A stretch of 64,000 nt of DNA from Palaemon carinicauda (GCF_036898095.1 NC_090728.1:88203430-88267429), one strand, 5' to 3'; shown: positions 31,240-42,914, counted from the first letter of the stretch. Notes: generated from the sequence alone by a model not told the origin. Program-made: numbers and translations.

Positions 31240-31999
31240 AGGGAGAATATAGAAAGAAGTGGAAAGAGCGAGATTACGAAAGATTTGATTGCTTCAGGTA
31301 AACTTCTTGGTGTAGATGGTGATGCTCTCCGTGAGTATGTTTTTAAGAGAGAACAGGAAGTGTTTGAGAGAGAGGAAAGAGCAGCTGAAAGAGAAGAAAA
31401 TAAAAAACAGCGTAAGCATGAGTTAGAAATCGCTCATTGAAGGCAAAATCTTCATAATAGTCCGCCAGGTAGCAGACCAGGAAGTAATGCATCAGGTAGC
31501 AGACGGGGTAGTAATTCATCATTGATCGATGATTCTGATCATTTAGGTATGGGTGCAGTGTTGAAATTAATTCCAAAATTTGATGAGGAAGATGTAACAG
31601 TAATAATTCATGTCTTTTGAAAAGTTAATGAACAGACTAGGTTGTCCCAAAAACAAGTGGACTTTGAATTTGCAGTCAGTCTTGAGTGGTAGGGCACTTT
31701 CTGTGTATAGTTGTATGTCTGAGGATGAAAGTGAAGACTATGATATTGTGAAAGAAACTGTTCTTAGTGCATACAGGTTAGTACCAGAGGTGTACGACTA
31801 TGATATTGTGAAAGAAACTGCTCTTACTGCATACAGGTTAGTACCAGAGGTGTACTGTAAGAAATTTAGTTTAAAAAGAGATGAAAGTAGTACTTATGTA
31901 GAATACAGAAAGAGATTAGAAAGATCATTTGGTGATTGATTAACTTCCGCTGAAGTAGAGAGTTTTGATGATCTCAAGAACTTAGTTTTGTTAGAAAAA
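31240..31999 (+). pseudogene. Gypsy gag, 5' part, broken
   Basis: Frames include EREERAAEREENKKQRKHEL, LKLIPKFDEED, and a capsid-like block AYRLVPEVYCKKF, TYVEYRKRLERSF, FDDLKNLVLLEK, typical of Gypsy capsids. Stops at about 31438 and 31618 break the frame. A 60-bp in-frame duplication (31737-31856) doubles the block DYDIVKETVLSAYRLVPEVY. Gag resumes at 38818 beyond DIRS-4. Confidence 0.8.
31737..31856 (+). repeat. 60-bp tandem duplication within Gypsy gag
   Basis: Two 60-bp copies (starting 31737 and 31797) differing at a few bases. The duplication is in frame and adds 20 residues to the capsid region. Confidence 0.9.
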
Positions 32000-32224
32000 T
32001 GTTATTTTCATTAGTAAAATAAATTTTTGAATATACTTACCCGATAATCATGTAGCTGTCAACTCCGTTGCCCGACAGAATTCTACGGAAGGGATACGCC
32101 AGCGATCGCTATACAAGAGGGGGGTGTACTCACAAGCGCCACCTGTGGCCAGGTACTGCAGTACTTCTTGTTGACACCACTTCAATTTTTCCTCGGTCCA
32201 CTGGTTCTATGGGGAGGAAGGGTG

Positions 32225-32330
32225 GGTCAATTAAATCATGATTATCGGGTAAGTATATTCAAAAATTTATTTTACTAATGAAAATAACATTTTTCAATAT
32301 TAAACTTACCCGATAATCATGTAGCTGATT
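32225..32330. repeat. DIRS-4 ICR
   Basis: Same arrangement as in DIRS-3. It holds GTAAGTAT at 32249-32256 and the join of complements to both termini near AATAACA|TTTTTC. Confidence 0.9.
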
Positions 32331-32711
32331 CACACCCAGGGAGGTGGGTGAAAACCAGTGTACATGTATATCAAGAAGCTAAGTATCCCGTATTTCATAT
32401 TATCAGTTATTCAAAATAACAATGAAATTACAAGTACCTGGTAAGGAAGTCGACTTGAGCCATTACTCTGCCTTAAATAAGTTCGTCTTCCTTACTGAGC
32501 GCAGCGTTCCTCTTAGGAGGCTGAACAACTCTAAGGTGCTGAAGTATCAAGGGCTGCAACCCATACTAAAGGACCTCATCACAACCTTTAACCTCGGCGC
32601 TTCTCAAGAAAGAATTGACCACCCGCCAAATCAACAAGGATGTGGAAGGCTTCTTAGCCGACCGTACAACCCATAAAAAGTATTCAAGAGAAAGGTTAAA
32701 AGGTTATGGGA

Positions 32712-33850
32712 TTATGGGAATGTAGTGGCTGAGCCCTCGCCTACTACTGCATTCGTTGCTACGAATGGTCCCAGGGTGTAGCAGTACTCGTAAAGAGACT
32801 GGACATCTTTGAGATAGAATGATGCGAACACTGACTTGCTTCTCCAATAGGTTGCATCCATAACACTCTGCAGAGAATGGCTCTGTTTGAAGGCCACTGA
32901 AGTAGCCACAGCTCCTACTTCATGTGTCCTTACCTTCAGCAAAGCAAGGTCTTCTTCCTTCAGATGAGAATGAGCTTCCCTAATCAGAAGCCTGAATAGT
33001 AAGAAACTGAGTTCTTAGAACTTGGAAAAGAAGGTTTCTTGATAGCACACCATAAGGCTTCTGATTGTCCTCGTAAAGGTTAAGACCTTTTTAGATAGTA
33101 CCTAAGAGCTCTAACTGGGCAAAGTACTCTCTCCAGTTCATTCCCCACCAAGTTGGACAGGCTTGGGATCTCGAACGACTTAGGCCAAGGACGTGAAGGA
33201 AGCTCGTTTAGCAAAAACCGAGCTGCAAGGAACATGTAGCCGTTTCAGATGTGAAAACAATGATCCTGCTGAAGGCGTGGATCTCACTTACTCTTTTAGC
33301 TGTTGTCAAGCACACGAGGAAAAGAGTTTTTAATGTGAGGTCCTAAAAAGAGGCTGATTGGAGAGGTTCAAATCTTCATGACATAAGGAACCTTAGGACC
33401 ACGTCTAGATTCCAGCCTGGAGTGGACAACCGACGTTCCTTTGAGGTCTCAAAAGACCTAGGGAGGTCCTGTAGATCTTTGTTGATGGAAAGATCCAAGC
33501 CTCTGTGGCGGAAAACCGCTGCCAACATACTTCTGTAACCCTTGATCGTAGGAGCTGAAAGGGATCTTACTTTCCTTAGATATAACAGGAAGTCAGCAAT
33601 CCGGGTTACAGTGGTACTGGTTGAGGAAACTGCATTGGTCTTGTACCAGCTACGGAAGACTTCCCCTTGAGACTGATAGATTCTGAGAGTGGATGTTCTC
33701 CTTGCTTTGGCAATCGCTCTGGCTGCCTCCTTAGAAAAGCCCCTAGCTCTTGAGAGTCTTTCGAAAGTCTGAAGGCAGTCAGACGAAGAGCGTGGAGGTT
33801 TGGGTGTACCTTCTTTACGTGAGGTAGACGTAGAAGGTTCACTCCTAGAG
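32712..33850 (-). pseudogene. DIRS-4 tyrosine recombinase pseudogene
   Basis: The C-terminal block (32712-32942) retains HEVGAVATSVAF (the catalytic Arg of HxxR is replaced by Gly), ATYWRSK and ASFYLKD. The N-terminal half (33376-33850) retains ERLSRARGFSKEAARAI and TIKGYRSMLAAVFRH. Frame breaks lie between 32942 and 33376. Confidence 0.85.
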
Positions 33851-35035
33851 GAAGAGTCCTGGGAATGTCGACCAGCCATTGCAGTACCTCTAAGAACCAT
33901 TCTCTCGCGGGCCAGAGCGGAGCCAACCAACGTCAGCCGTGTCCCTTTGCGAGAGGAGAACTTCTGAAGTACCCTGTTGACAATCTTGAACGGCGGGAAT
34001 GCATACAGGTCGAGATGGAACCAATCCAGCAGAAAAGCATCCACGTGAACTGCTGCTGGGTCTGGAATCGGAGAACAATACAACAGGAGTCTCTAGGTTA
34101 TCGAGGTAGCGAACAGATCTATGGTTGGCTGACCCCACAGGGCCCAAAGTCTGCTGCAAACATTCTTGTGAAGGGTCCACTCTGTGGGGATGACCTGACC
34201 CTTCCGGCTGAGGTGATCTGCCATGACATTCATACCGCCCTGAATGAACCTCGTTACCAGCGTGAGCTTTCGATCTTTAGACCAGATGAGGAGGTCCCTT
34301 GCGATCTAGAACAACTTCACGAAAGAGTCCCTCCCTGCTTGAAGATGTAAGCCAGGGCTGTGGTGTTGTCAGAGTCCACCTCCACCACTTTGTTAAGCTG
34401 GAGGGACTTGAAGTTATCAAGGCCAGAAGAACCGCCAACAACTCCTTGCAATTGATGTGAAGTGTCCTTTGCTCCTGATTCCATGTTCCCGAGCATTCCT
34501 GTCCGTCCAAAGTCGCACCCCAGCCCGTGTCTGATGCGTCCGAGAGGAGACGGCGGTCGGGTTTCTGAACAGCCAAAGGTAGACTTCCTTGAGAAGAAAG
34601 CTGTTCTTACACCACGCGAGAGAAGACCTCCTCTCTTCGGAAACAGGAACTGAGACCGTCTCTAGCGTCATGTCCTTTATCCAGTGAGCAGCTAGATGAT
34701 ACTGAAGGGGGGGAGGTGGAGTCTCCCTAACACGATGAACAGGGCCAGCGATGAAAGTGTCCCTGTTAGACTCATCCACTACCTGACTGAGCATCGGTTC
34801 CTTCTCAGCATGCTCTGGATGCATTCTAGGGCTTGGAAGATCCTTGGGGCCGACGGAAAAGCCCGAAAAGCTCGACTCTGAAGATCCATACCCAGGGAGA
34901 CAATGGTCTGGGATGGGACGAGCTGAGACTCCTCAAAATTGACCAGGAGGCCCAGTTCCTTGGTCAGATCCATAGTCCATCTGAGAATCTCCAGACAGCG
35001 ACGACTTGTGGGAGCTCTTAAAAGCCAGTCGTCTG
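33850..35035 (-). pseudogene. DIRS-4 RT / RNase H / MT-like pseudogene, N-terminally deleted
   Basis: Fragments with DDWLLRAPTSRRC (RT, 35000), SQLVPSQTIVSLGM, the RNase H block SDASDTGWGATLDG (34530) and the MT block YAFPPFKIVNRVLQKF (33980). The RT palm upstream of the DD pair is missing because of the deletion near 35030. Confidence 0.85.
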
Positions 35036-37475
35036 ACGGAGCCGGACATAAGATCATGGTACTGCTGCACAGTCTGTGAACTGTCAACCATGGGGAAGCG
35101 AGGAAGTACAGTGACAACCCGAAGCTGTCTAGACTGTCTGGGTCGTACAGACAACTCCTTATCGGGTTGCTGAGGTTGCCGCACTGCGTCACAACAAGTC
35201 ACTTCTGCTGGTTGTTGAACGTCTTCCCAGTGACACACTGACTCCGTAAACAAAAAAATCCTCTAACAAGGACTAAGCTTGGACTGCATGTCTTGCAACA
35301 CAGCTCAAGGTCTATGGGAGCAGGTGTGGTAACAGACGGGGTTAGCGACTGAAGTGGAACCATTACCTTCCCTGGAAGCATGTTATGCTTAAATAAAAGT
35401 CCATAGGAGGCTACGCAGCTAAAGGCTCCTCTCCAAATGACAGAGTCCTCAAGGGAATATCAGAAGGAGGGAGAAAAGCACTTTCTCATCTACAGGGACC
35501 ATATCCGAGAAAAGCTAAGTTCTCTCAGTGAGGGTTTCACTGGTGCAAAAGCAGCAGACTAGAAGGCAACGTTATGAAACTGCTTGACAGTCTAGTGAGT
35601 TGGCAACAACCAAAGATGTATGACTGAGAAGCATGCGGTAAGGTATGCAGAGCATGTTGTATGCAGAGCATGCTGTATGCAGAGCATGCTGTATGTAGAG
35701 CATGCTGTATGCAGAGCATGCTGTATGCAGAGCATGCTGTATGCAGAGCATGCTGTATGCAGAGCATGCTGTATGTAGAGCATGCTGTATGCAGAGCATG
35801 CTGTATGCAGAGCATGCTGTATGCAGAGCATGCGGTAAGGTATGCAGAGCATGTTGTATGCAGAGCATGCTGTATGCAGAGCATGCTGTATGCAGAGCAT
35901 GCTGTATGTAGAGTATGCTGTAAGGTAAGCAGAGCGTGTTGCATGGCGTGTAACATTTCTCAGAAATTCCATGACCAGTGCTAGAGTGAGTAATATCGCA
36001 TTACCGTCCATTGAAAGTGCACGTGCCGAGGGAATTGATTTAGACTGTTTTGTTGATGAATTTGATAGCCGGCATGATAATCGTAGAATTAAGCTACACT
36101 AAATGTACTATAATCTACTTCACCTCAGGAAAGGGAAACTCGCCCTGTTGGCAACACTGCATTACTTCATGCATGCTTGCATGGGGTTTAATATCAACAT
36201 AATATTTACCTTACATTCATAACTCATGATTCATTTTTGTTTTGAAGATATTTTTGCCATATTTTGCGATTTTGTTAAAAATATATTGCAAGGAATACAT
36301 ATATATTTTTATATAAGTAATACAAATAACCTCCATTATCATAAAGTTTGTGTAGGCATACATGTATATGATTACAAATGCAAGTAATGAAAGTAATGAG
36401 GTGTTATTATTGTCATTTGTTATTCCCAAGTTGAATGGGAAGAGGCTCAAGTTGAGGAGAAAGTGGCAGATGCATGCGTTGAGGTGGCTGACTCATAGCA
36501 TGAGGTTGCTGCCTCAAGAGTTGCGCTTGCTGTAAGGGTTGCGGATGCGCAGTAGCAGGTTCCTGAGGAACGAGTTAAGGTTCCTGAGGTGTGAGCTGCG
36601 AGAGTTGAGGTAGCGGCTGCGCAGAACGCAGTTCTTGTCTCGCGAGTTGAGGTTCCTGAGGTGCTAGCCTAAGGAGTTGAGGCTCTTGCCTTGAGGAGGG
36701 TTGGGTTGTCGTACCTCAAGAGATTGTTGCCTCGCTGGTGGAACCGCAAGCGGAAGCGGAGGAAGTAAGGCATAAGATTCCTGCTCCCATTGCTGAGGTT
36801 GCCTTAAGGAAGGCGGAGGTTGCTGCACACCGCTGGTAACTGGCAACTCAGTACGCGGTAAGGTATCCTGAGGAACCTCAACATCGTACGCCTGGCAGAC
36901 TGGACTGCGGTGAGGCGGAGCGATCGCAGGAGGAGGTGTAACCTTCTCAGCCTGACACTCACGCATTAAGACCGCAAGCTGTGACTGCATGGACTGCAGC
37001 AAAGTCATCTTGGGGTCGGCAGACGCTAAGGTCTGCTGAGGCAAAGCCTTAACAGAAGATGAGGTCTGTTGCGGCATCACCTTACCTCTCTTAGGAGGTG
37101 TGCAGTCACCTGATGACTGCGGAGAGTCAGAGCTAACCCAATGACTGCATCCATGTTGTTGAACTCTAGAGGGCTGGACTTTACGTTTAAGAGGTCTTGA
37201 GACCTGAGTCCAGCGTTATCTCCCCGAAATTTCTTCTGCAGACGAGTAAAATAAGGGCTCAATCGTCTGCGGGTGGGAGTGACGGTCTCTGAGAGACACG
37301 CCCGCAACCACCGAGGATACTTCTGTGCGCCGATCAAGGCCTGCCGAACCCTTTTGCCCTTCGACATTGCTTCTCCCCTGGGCTTGGGAGCTTGCAAGAG
37401 GTCCCGGACTGGGAGGACGACTGGCACGCAAGAAGTACCCTCACGCACAACACTGACACACTTTGCGCTAATCAC
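35036..37475 (-). pseudogene. DIRS-4 Gag remnants
   Basis: The middle part of Gag is visible at 36664-37475, where several frames match DIRS-3 Gag around RASRPPSPGPLASSQAQGR and the SMQSQLAVLMRECQAEKV block. A further Gag piece lies at 35036-35380, directly fused to RT. A 16-bp tandem array and a stretch of unknown origin (35946-36430) lie between them. The N-terminal Cys cluster was not found. Confidence 0.75.
35640..35945. repeat. Tandem array, 16-bp unit, about 19 copies
   Basis: Unit GCAGAGCATGCTGTAT, containing the palindrome AGCATGCT, with a few variant units (GTAAGGTATGC). It is open in several frames on both strands because of its composition, not because it encodes a protein. Confidence 0.95.
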
Positions 37476-37825
37476 TTATCACTTTTGAATTTCTGTTTGC
37501 ACTTATTTCACTGAACTCGAAACTTTAAGTGGTTTGTACCTGAAACACGCAATTCTATCCTTCTTTAAAAGTTAGTAATTGCGAAAACAGAATTACAATG
37601 TAACAGAAAAATCTAAAGAAAGATAAATAATTCAGTGGCTGGAAAGAGACTAAACACTAGATCAAATAAACTACGTTTAAAATCTCTCACCGCATAAAGC
37701 TTGAGAACAAGAATAAACTCTAGAAACGTTTACCTTCTTCCCCTAAAGAGACTAGGGAGAAGAGCAAAAACGATAACAACGTTACTCGCTTGAACGAAAC
37801 GTTTATCCAGCTCTCTCTCCCTCCG

Positions 37826-37858
<33 letters not shown>

Positions 37859-38600
37859 TGACTTAGAACCTGAGAGAAGAGCCCAATCATATATACTCGT
37901 TAAAACATATTATTGTTAAAGGAAAAAAACTGAAAGATTTCCCAAATAAAAAGTTCCTTTATTAGAATTAAAACCATTAAGCTAAGAAAGAATGAACAAA
38001 ACGTTATAAACGGTTTACTCTTACTGCAACGTGACACCGTGAAAATTCTCTCTCTATCGTAACGATAGAGCGCAAGTTGAACGTTCTGAACGTCAACAAC
38101 TGCAGAGACAAAACAAAACGTTAGTTCAACTTTGAAACAGTACGAGACTATCAAAGAAATTCTTTCAAAAACATTAAAATAGCATAATATGTTAACAGGT
38201 AAAACCGAAATGACGGGCTCAATGTTAATTAACTTCGGTACAAGAAAAGACCGCCTACTATTAGGAAAGGTCGAATATAAACAAATATAAAAATTAATTT
38301 AATAATTTTATAAAAAAGGAAGTTAATCGAAGAGGCCTATAAATGGCGGAGAGATATAAAATAAATCTATAACTTTTGTGAGCAAAATTAAGAAAGAGAG
38401 TCTATACTCTCTTAGACACCAACACTTCCGTCTAAGGGAAGGGTCGGCCATTTAAAGGTGAAAGAGAGTTCATACTCTCTTCGTCACCATAATTAATCAA
38501 ATTAATTCCAAAAGCTAGCTAAGCTAATAATAAAACTTCCTGAATAGCGAAAGCTGAAATCTTAGAGCAATACTTCACCAAAAACCGTGAACAAGACTCC
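37476..38600. other. DIRS-4 5' AT-rich stretch, no gene
   Basis: AT-rich, with a (CT)n microsatellite (37823-37858). DIRS-3 and DIRS-5 have only about 370 bp between their 5' terminus and Gag, so roughly 1 kb here is extra and replaces the Gag N-terminus. Origin unknown. Confidence 0.6.
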
Positions 38601-38609
38601 AAAATTATA

Positions 38610-38817
38610 AGCGTATCCATGAACGTCTTGCCGGAAGCACGACAGAGGAAAAATTGAAGTGGTGTCAACAAGAAGTACTGCAGTACCTGGCCACAGGTGG
38701 CGCTTGTGAGTACACCCCCCTCTTGTATAGCGATCGCTGGCGCATCCCTTCCGTAGAATTCTGTCGGGCAACGGAGTTGACAGCTACATGATTATCGGGT
38801 AAGTTTAATATTGAAAA
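38610..38817. repeat. DIRS-4 5' inverted terminal repeat
   Basis: Inverted match to 32000-32200 (GCGATCGCTGGCGCATCCC, AATTCTGTCGGGCAACGGAG). Ends at GTTTAATATTGAAAA. Confidence 0.88.
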
Positions 38818-39160
38818 CTTCAAAGATAACATATGAGTAAGACTACTCATCTGCCAACCTTGTTGCATCTGTAAAAGACTTTTCATACCTATCTTCTTAC
38901 TCATAGTTTAAGTGATAGTAAGAAGAAAAATAATCCTTCTTCTAGTAAGATGCAACATAGTAAGAGTAGTTTTAGTAATAGTAATGCAGGGAAATATGAT
39001 CATCATTATTATTGTTATACATTTGGAAAACCAGGTCATACTGCCAGGTTTTGTAAGAGCAAATGAGAAGGTAGTAGTTCAGAGATAATTTGTTATCGAT
39101 GTAATAAGAAAGGGCATATAGCAAGGAATTGTATAGTATAGGGGAAGAATGACAAGTAAC
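38818..39160 (+). pseudogene. Gypsy gag, 3' part with two CCHC zinc knuckles
   Basis: The capsid end (THLPTLLHL, KTFHTYLLTHSLSDSKKK) is followed by CYTFGKPGHTARFC (near 39015) and CYRCNKKGHIARNC (near 39090). The first has the C-x2-C spacing altered (C-Y-T-F). The knuckles bind element RNA. The region continues the frame broken at 31999 by DIRS-4. Confidence 0.85.
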
Positions 39161-39224
39161 CAGTGTCTCTAGTTAATAATCTTTCGCCGATCAGAAATGA
39201 CATTATGAAAGAAACTAGGAAATT

Positions 39225-39540
39225 TTATGGAGATTTTTTGAAGGTGTAGTTTCTTCGCTTGAAGAAGGGTATTCGAGAGAAGTTGTCTTGCTTAAGGACA
39301 CCGGAGCAGCCGTTTCCCTTATTAGGAAAGTGTGTGTCAACAAGGGCAAAAACCTGTATGAAAGAAAATGTTATGTTAGGTGGGTTTCCGAATACTTGCG
39401 CTGTTTGTCCTTTGCTGAAGATGAACTTGATAAGTCAGGGATTGTCAAGAGATGTAAAACTAACAGTTGTAGACTTAGCCCGTTGACGGCATTGACATTA
39501 TTATCGGTAATGATTTAACTACATCCCAATGTGTGAATCC
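39225..39540 (+). pseudogene. Gypsy aspartic protease, broken
   Basis: The catalytic motif VLLKDTGAAVSLI lies at 39280-39320 and the C-terminal flap partner GIDIIIGNDL at 39485-39515. Frameshifts separate them. The protease would process Gag-Pol. Confidence 0.8.
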
Positions 39541-39930
39541 TATTTCAAGTTAGGTTACAGTACCTGAAATGGTAGTAACTAGGTCAGTTTTAGATACAGA
39601 TTTAGACTACAGCCATAACTTGTTCGAGGATTCGAACGTGTGTGATGGAGGCGGTGAGGTTGATCTTAGCAAGCGTGGGGCTGAGAAGACCGAAAGTGTT
39701 AGCCAAGTAGATGATTTAGCTGTCGAGAGTAGTGACGTAGACGTAGTCGATGTACTGGATTCAAGTAATAGTTACTGCAATGGTTTAGGCACTGACATTT
39801 TGAATAGAGCTGATTGAGTTGCAGAGAGAGAGAGGATGAGACACTGTCTGAAATTTTTGAAAGTGAGTTGGATGAAGATCCCGATAATGTTTGTAAGGAA
39901 AGCTTTGTTTAGAAGACGAAATTTTGTGTT
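39541..39930 (+). other. Gypsy protease-integrase linker
   Basis: Acidic low-similarity sequence with an open frame at 39569-39817 (VDLSKRGAEKTESVSQVDD). No domain recognised. Such linkers are common before the integrase zinc domain. Confidence 0.5.
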
Positions 39931-41040
39931 CGTCCCAAGTCAGTTAGCAAAGAGGAAGTTATAGAACAATTAGTAATTCCTAGGAAGCTTTGCGAAATAG
40001 TTCTGAAATTAGCACAAGATGATCAAGGACATTTAGGGGTAAATAAAACTTTCAAATGTATAAGTAAGACCTACTTTTGGCCTAAGATGAAAAGTGACGT
40101 GAAGAGATATGAATTAAGCTGTCACGAATGTCAAATTGCTGGTAAACCTAATTAAGTAATTCCCAGGGCTCCCTTATGTAATATTCCATCAGTGGGAGAA
40201 CCTTTTGAGAATGTGGTAATTGATACAGTTGGACCTTTGCCTAGAAGTAAAGGAGAGAATATATATCTATTAACAATCATTGACAGACTAACCCGTTATC
40301 CAGAAGCAATCTCAGTAAGAAGCTGCAATGCAAAAACTGTAGTTAAATGCTTGTTGAACTATTTTTCCAAGTTTGGTATGCCTTGCGCTATACTAAGTGA
40401 TAATGGCAGTAATTTTGTGTCCAAATATTTCAAAGGCAAAATGGAAGAGCTAGGTATCAAACTTGTAACTTCCACATCGTATCACCCAGTCACAAGGGAT
40501 TGTAGAACATTTCCATCAAACATTAAAAAGTTGCTTACGAAAATTATGTAATAACTTTGAACATGACTGGGACGAAAAACTACCTTTTGTTTTGTTAACC
40601 TTACAACTGGCACCTAATGACACTACAGGATTTAGTCCTTTTGAGTTGCTGTTCAGTCACACCGCTAAAGGACATTTAGAAATTCTAAAGAGTAAATTAA
40701 TGCTTCAAGATGGTAGAGAAGATTACATTTAAAACTTAAGAGAATTACAAGGAGAATTTAAGAAAAGCTTGGAAATTAGCAATAGAAAACGAGAGCAACA
40801 ATCAAAGGGAAACTAAAAGAAGATACGATCTTAAGGCAAAGGAGAGAAATTTCCGTGTGGGAGATAAAGTCTTAGTATTAATTCAGAAAGAAGGTCCCTC
40901 ATTATCTTATAAGTTTGAAGGACCTTTTCCTATTTTAGGAAAAAGGGGCAACTTGAATTACAGTACTTAATTGATATGAGTAGATGTAGAGCTAAGTGCC
41001 TGCACATAAACTTGCTAAAGAAATACAAAGAATGTGCAAC
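39930..41040 (+). pseudogene. Gypsy integrase, located upstream of RT
   Basis: The HHCC zinc domain is at 39990-40150 (GHLGVNKTF, YFWPKMKSDV, CHECQIAGKPN). The core has the first Asp in VVIDTVGPLP, the second in LSDNGSNF, and the Glu in GIVEHFHQTLK (reached through a frameshift near 40497). The C-terminal part has VGDKVLVLIQKEGP and CLHINLLKKYKE. It inserts element cDNA into the genome. Its place before RT is the unusual feature. Confidence 0.9.
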
Positions 41041-41209
41041 ACCAGTAATAACTGTGTCGCAGCGAGAAATTAGTTTTGAGAAAAACTCTGATGTGCTTGA
41101 GAATTTCAAGTTATTTAACTCTAGCTTAGAAGAAGAAAAACAGAGTGAATTATATGTTTTTCTAAATTATCCAGAAACTGTTAGTGATAAATTAGGTTCA
41201 ACTAATTTT

Positions 41210-42881
41210 TTAGAACATGATATTGAGTTACAGGGCACTAAACCCATTAGACAAAGTCTGTATCGTTTGAATTCAGAGAAGGCAAATTAAGTATATGTTA
41301 GATAATGATTTGATAGTTCCTAGAGAAGTGAATGGTGTTCTCCAGTAGTTCTGGTAAAAAAGGAAGATGGATCAGATAGGATGTGCATTGATTTCAGAAA
41401 AGTAAAGTGTTACTAAGCAAAGTAACTTTCCACTTCCCCGGATCGACGATTGCTTAGATAGGATCGGGAATGCTAAATTCGTCTCCAAGCTTGACTTGGC
41501 CAAAGGTTATTGGCAAGTACCTCTAAGCAGACGAGCTAGGAAAATATCCGCTTTTATAACACCGCTCAGTAGTTATGAACCTAAAGTAATGCCGTTTGGG
41601 TTAAGAAATGCAGCCAGTACTTTCCAAAGATTAATAAATAAAGTTTTAAATGGTTTGATAACTGTGTCATGTATTTAGATTATCTTGTTATATTTTCAGA
41701 AACTTGGGAAGAACATTTACAAATTTTAGCTAAAGTCCTGACAGCCCTTGAAAAAGCAAACCTTGTATTAAATTTAAAGAAATGCAAATTTGGGAAAACC
41801 TATATCACTTGGAATCTAACAAAAAGGCTTTCCCTTAAATTACGAACAATGCAGAGGGCACATGAGAGAATTATGCTAAATTTAACAAGGAAGGATAGAA
41901 AAACAACTAAATGGATACGTCAAAAAACTAAAGTAATGGATATCCTTGAAACCATTAGCAAACTCAAATGGAACTGGGCGGGGTACATTGCCAGGATGAC
42001 AGACAACAGATGGACATCACGAACAACCTTCTGGACACCCCGAGGATACACAAGAAACCAAAGAAGACAAAAAACCCGCTGGCGAGATGACTTAGACCAA
42101 CATAAGCAACAGTGGCACAGAATAGCTTGGGATAGATGTCTGTGGAGGAACCTGGGGAAGGCCCACATCCAACAAAGGACTTTAGAAGGCTGAAATGATG
42201 ATGATGATGATGATGAAAAAATCACTTATTTAGGGCATAAAGTGCATCTTGGTAAGATTTGTCCTAAAAGTAGGAACACAGAAGTGATCACCAATTTCCC
42301 TATCCCAACTACTAAAAAGCAGGCCATGAGATTTCTGGGAATGATTTCATATTTCTGTAGATTTGTACCCAATTTTCCAGAAATAAGTGCTCCTTTAACT
42401 AATCTTTTTAAGGAGGGACGAAGTTTTGTATTTGATGAGGAATGTGTAGAAGCTTTCAATAATTACTACGAGCCACTATTATTGTTACCTAAATTTAGCA
42501 AGGAATTTAATTTAGCGATCGATGATAGTGACATTGATATAGGAGTCGTCTTGTTGCAAGAACGGAATGGGATGAAGCACCCAGTGGCATATTATTCAAA
42601 GAAACTAAATAAAGATCAACAAAATTATTCAACTATTGAGAAGAAATTGTCCAGTTTAGTTTCAGACTTACAGCACTTGAGTTTTATGTATGTAGTCATC
42701 CTGTTTTAACTGTGTATACAGATCACAATCCATTAATATATTTGGAAAGATTTAAGAATAAGAATAAACGTCTCATGCGTTGGAGTTTAGAGCTAAAAGA
42801 TTATATTCTGAAGATAATTCATATCAAAGGAAAGAATATTATAAAGCTGGTAACCTTTCCAGAGATTTTTCAGAATAGGTA

Positions 42882-42890
<9 letters not shown>
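41210..42890 (+). pseudogene. Gypsy RT and RNase H, interrupted by a LINE
   Basis: RT blocks are EHDIELQGTKPIRQ (41215), RMCIDFRKV, PLPRIDDCLDRIGNAKF, KLDLAKGYWQVPLS, KVMPFGLRNAASTFQRL and the catalytic box, here YLDY in place of YLDD (about 41670). The palm ends at KKCKFGKTYIT, where the LINE is inserted. After it come YLGHKVHLGKI, MRFLGMISYF and the RNase H start AIDDSDIDIGVVL with AYYSKKLNKDQQNYS. The connection region ends near 42880. Several frameshifts. Confidence 0.9.
41807..42223 (+). mobile_element. 5'-truncated LINE 3' end inserted in the Gypsy RT
   Basis: It encodes the C-terminal tail of a non-LTR ORF2 (RTMQRAHERIMLNLTRKDRK, TKVMDILETISKLKWNWAGY, RWTSRTTFW, TRWRDDLDQHKQQW). It ends in a (GAT)n tract and a short A run. 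The 7-bp ATCACTT at its left edge (41807-41813) recurs immediately after the tail, a target-site duplication. Removing it would restore the Gypsy TYIT-YLGH junction. The tail resembles insect and decapod RTE-type elements. Confidence 0.88.

Positions 42891-42914
<24 letters not shown>
42886..42914. repeat. T homopolymer
   Basis: Run of about 30 T just after the Gypsy pol region and before the 3' LTR. Confidence 0.9.

Larger units (their letters stand above)
32000..38817 (-). mobile_element. DIRS-4: rearranged DIRS element nested in Gypsy gag, 6.8 kb
   Basis: Termini TGTTATTTTCATTAG (32000) and GTTTAATATTGAAAA (38817) match DIRS-3, with an ICR at 32225-32330. The interior holds fragments of recombinase, RT/RNase H and Gag on the minus strand, all broken. 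An internal deletion fuses RT to Gag near 35030, and there is a 16-bp tandem array and an AT-rich insertion-like stretch. The Gypsy gag frame flanks it on both sides, so it integrated after the Gypsy element. Confidence 0.93.

Noticed and set aside
35537..36011. Frames encoding repeated MLCIQHALH-like or AEHAVCRACC-like peptides
   Set aside because: A 16-bp repeat stays open in all frames as a 48-bp super-period. The peptides are compositional by-products.
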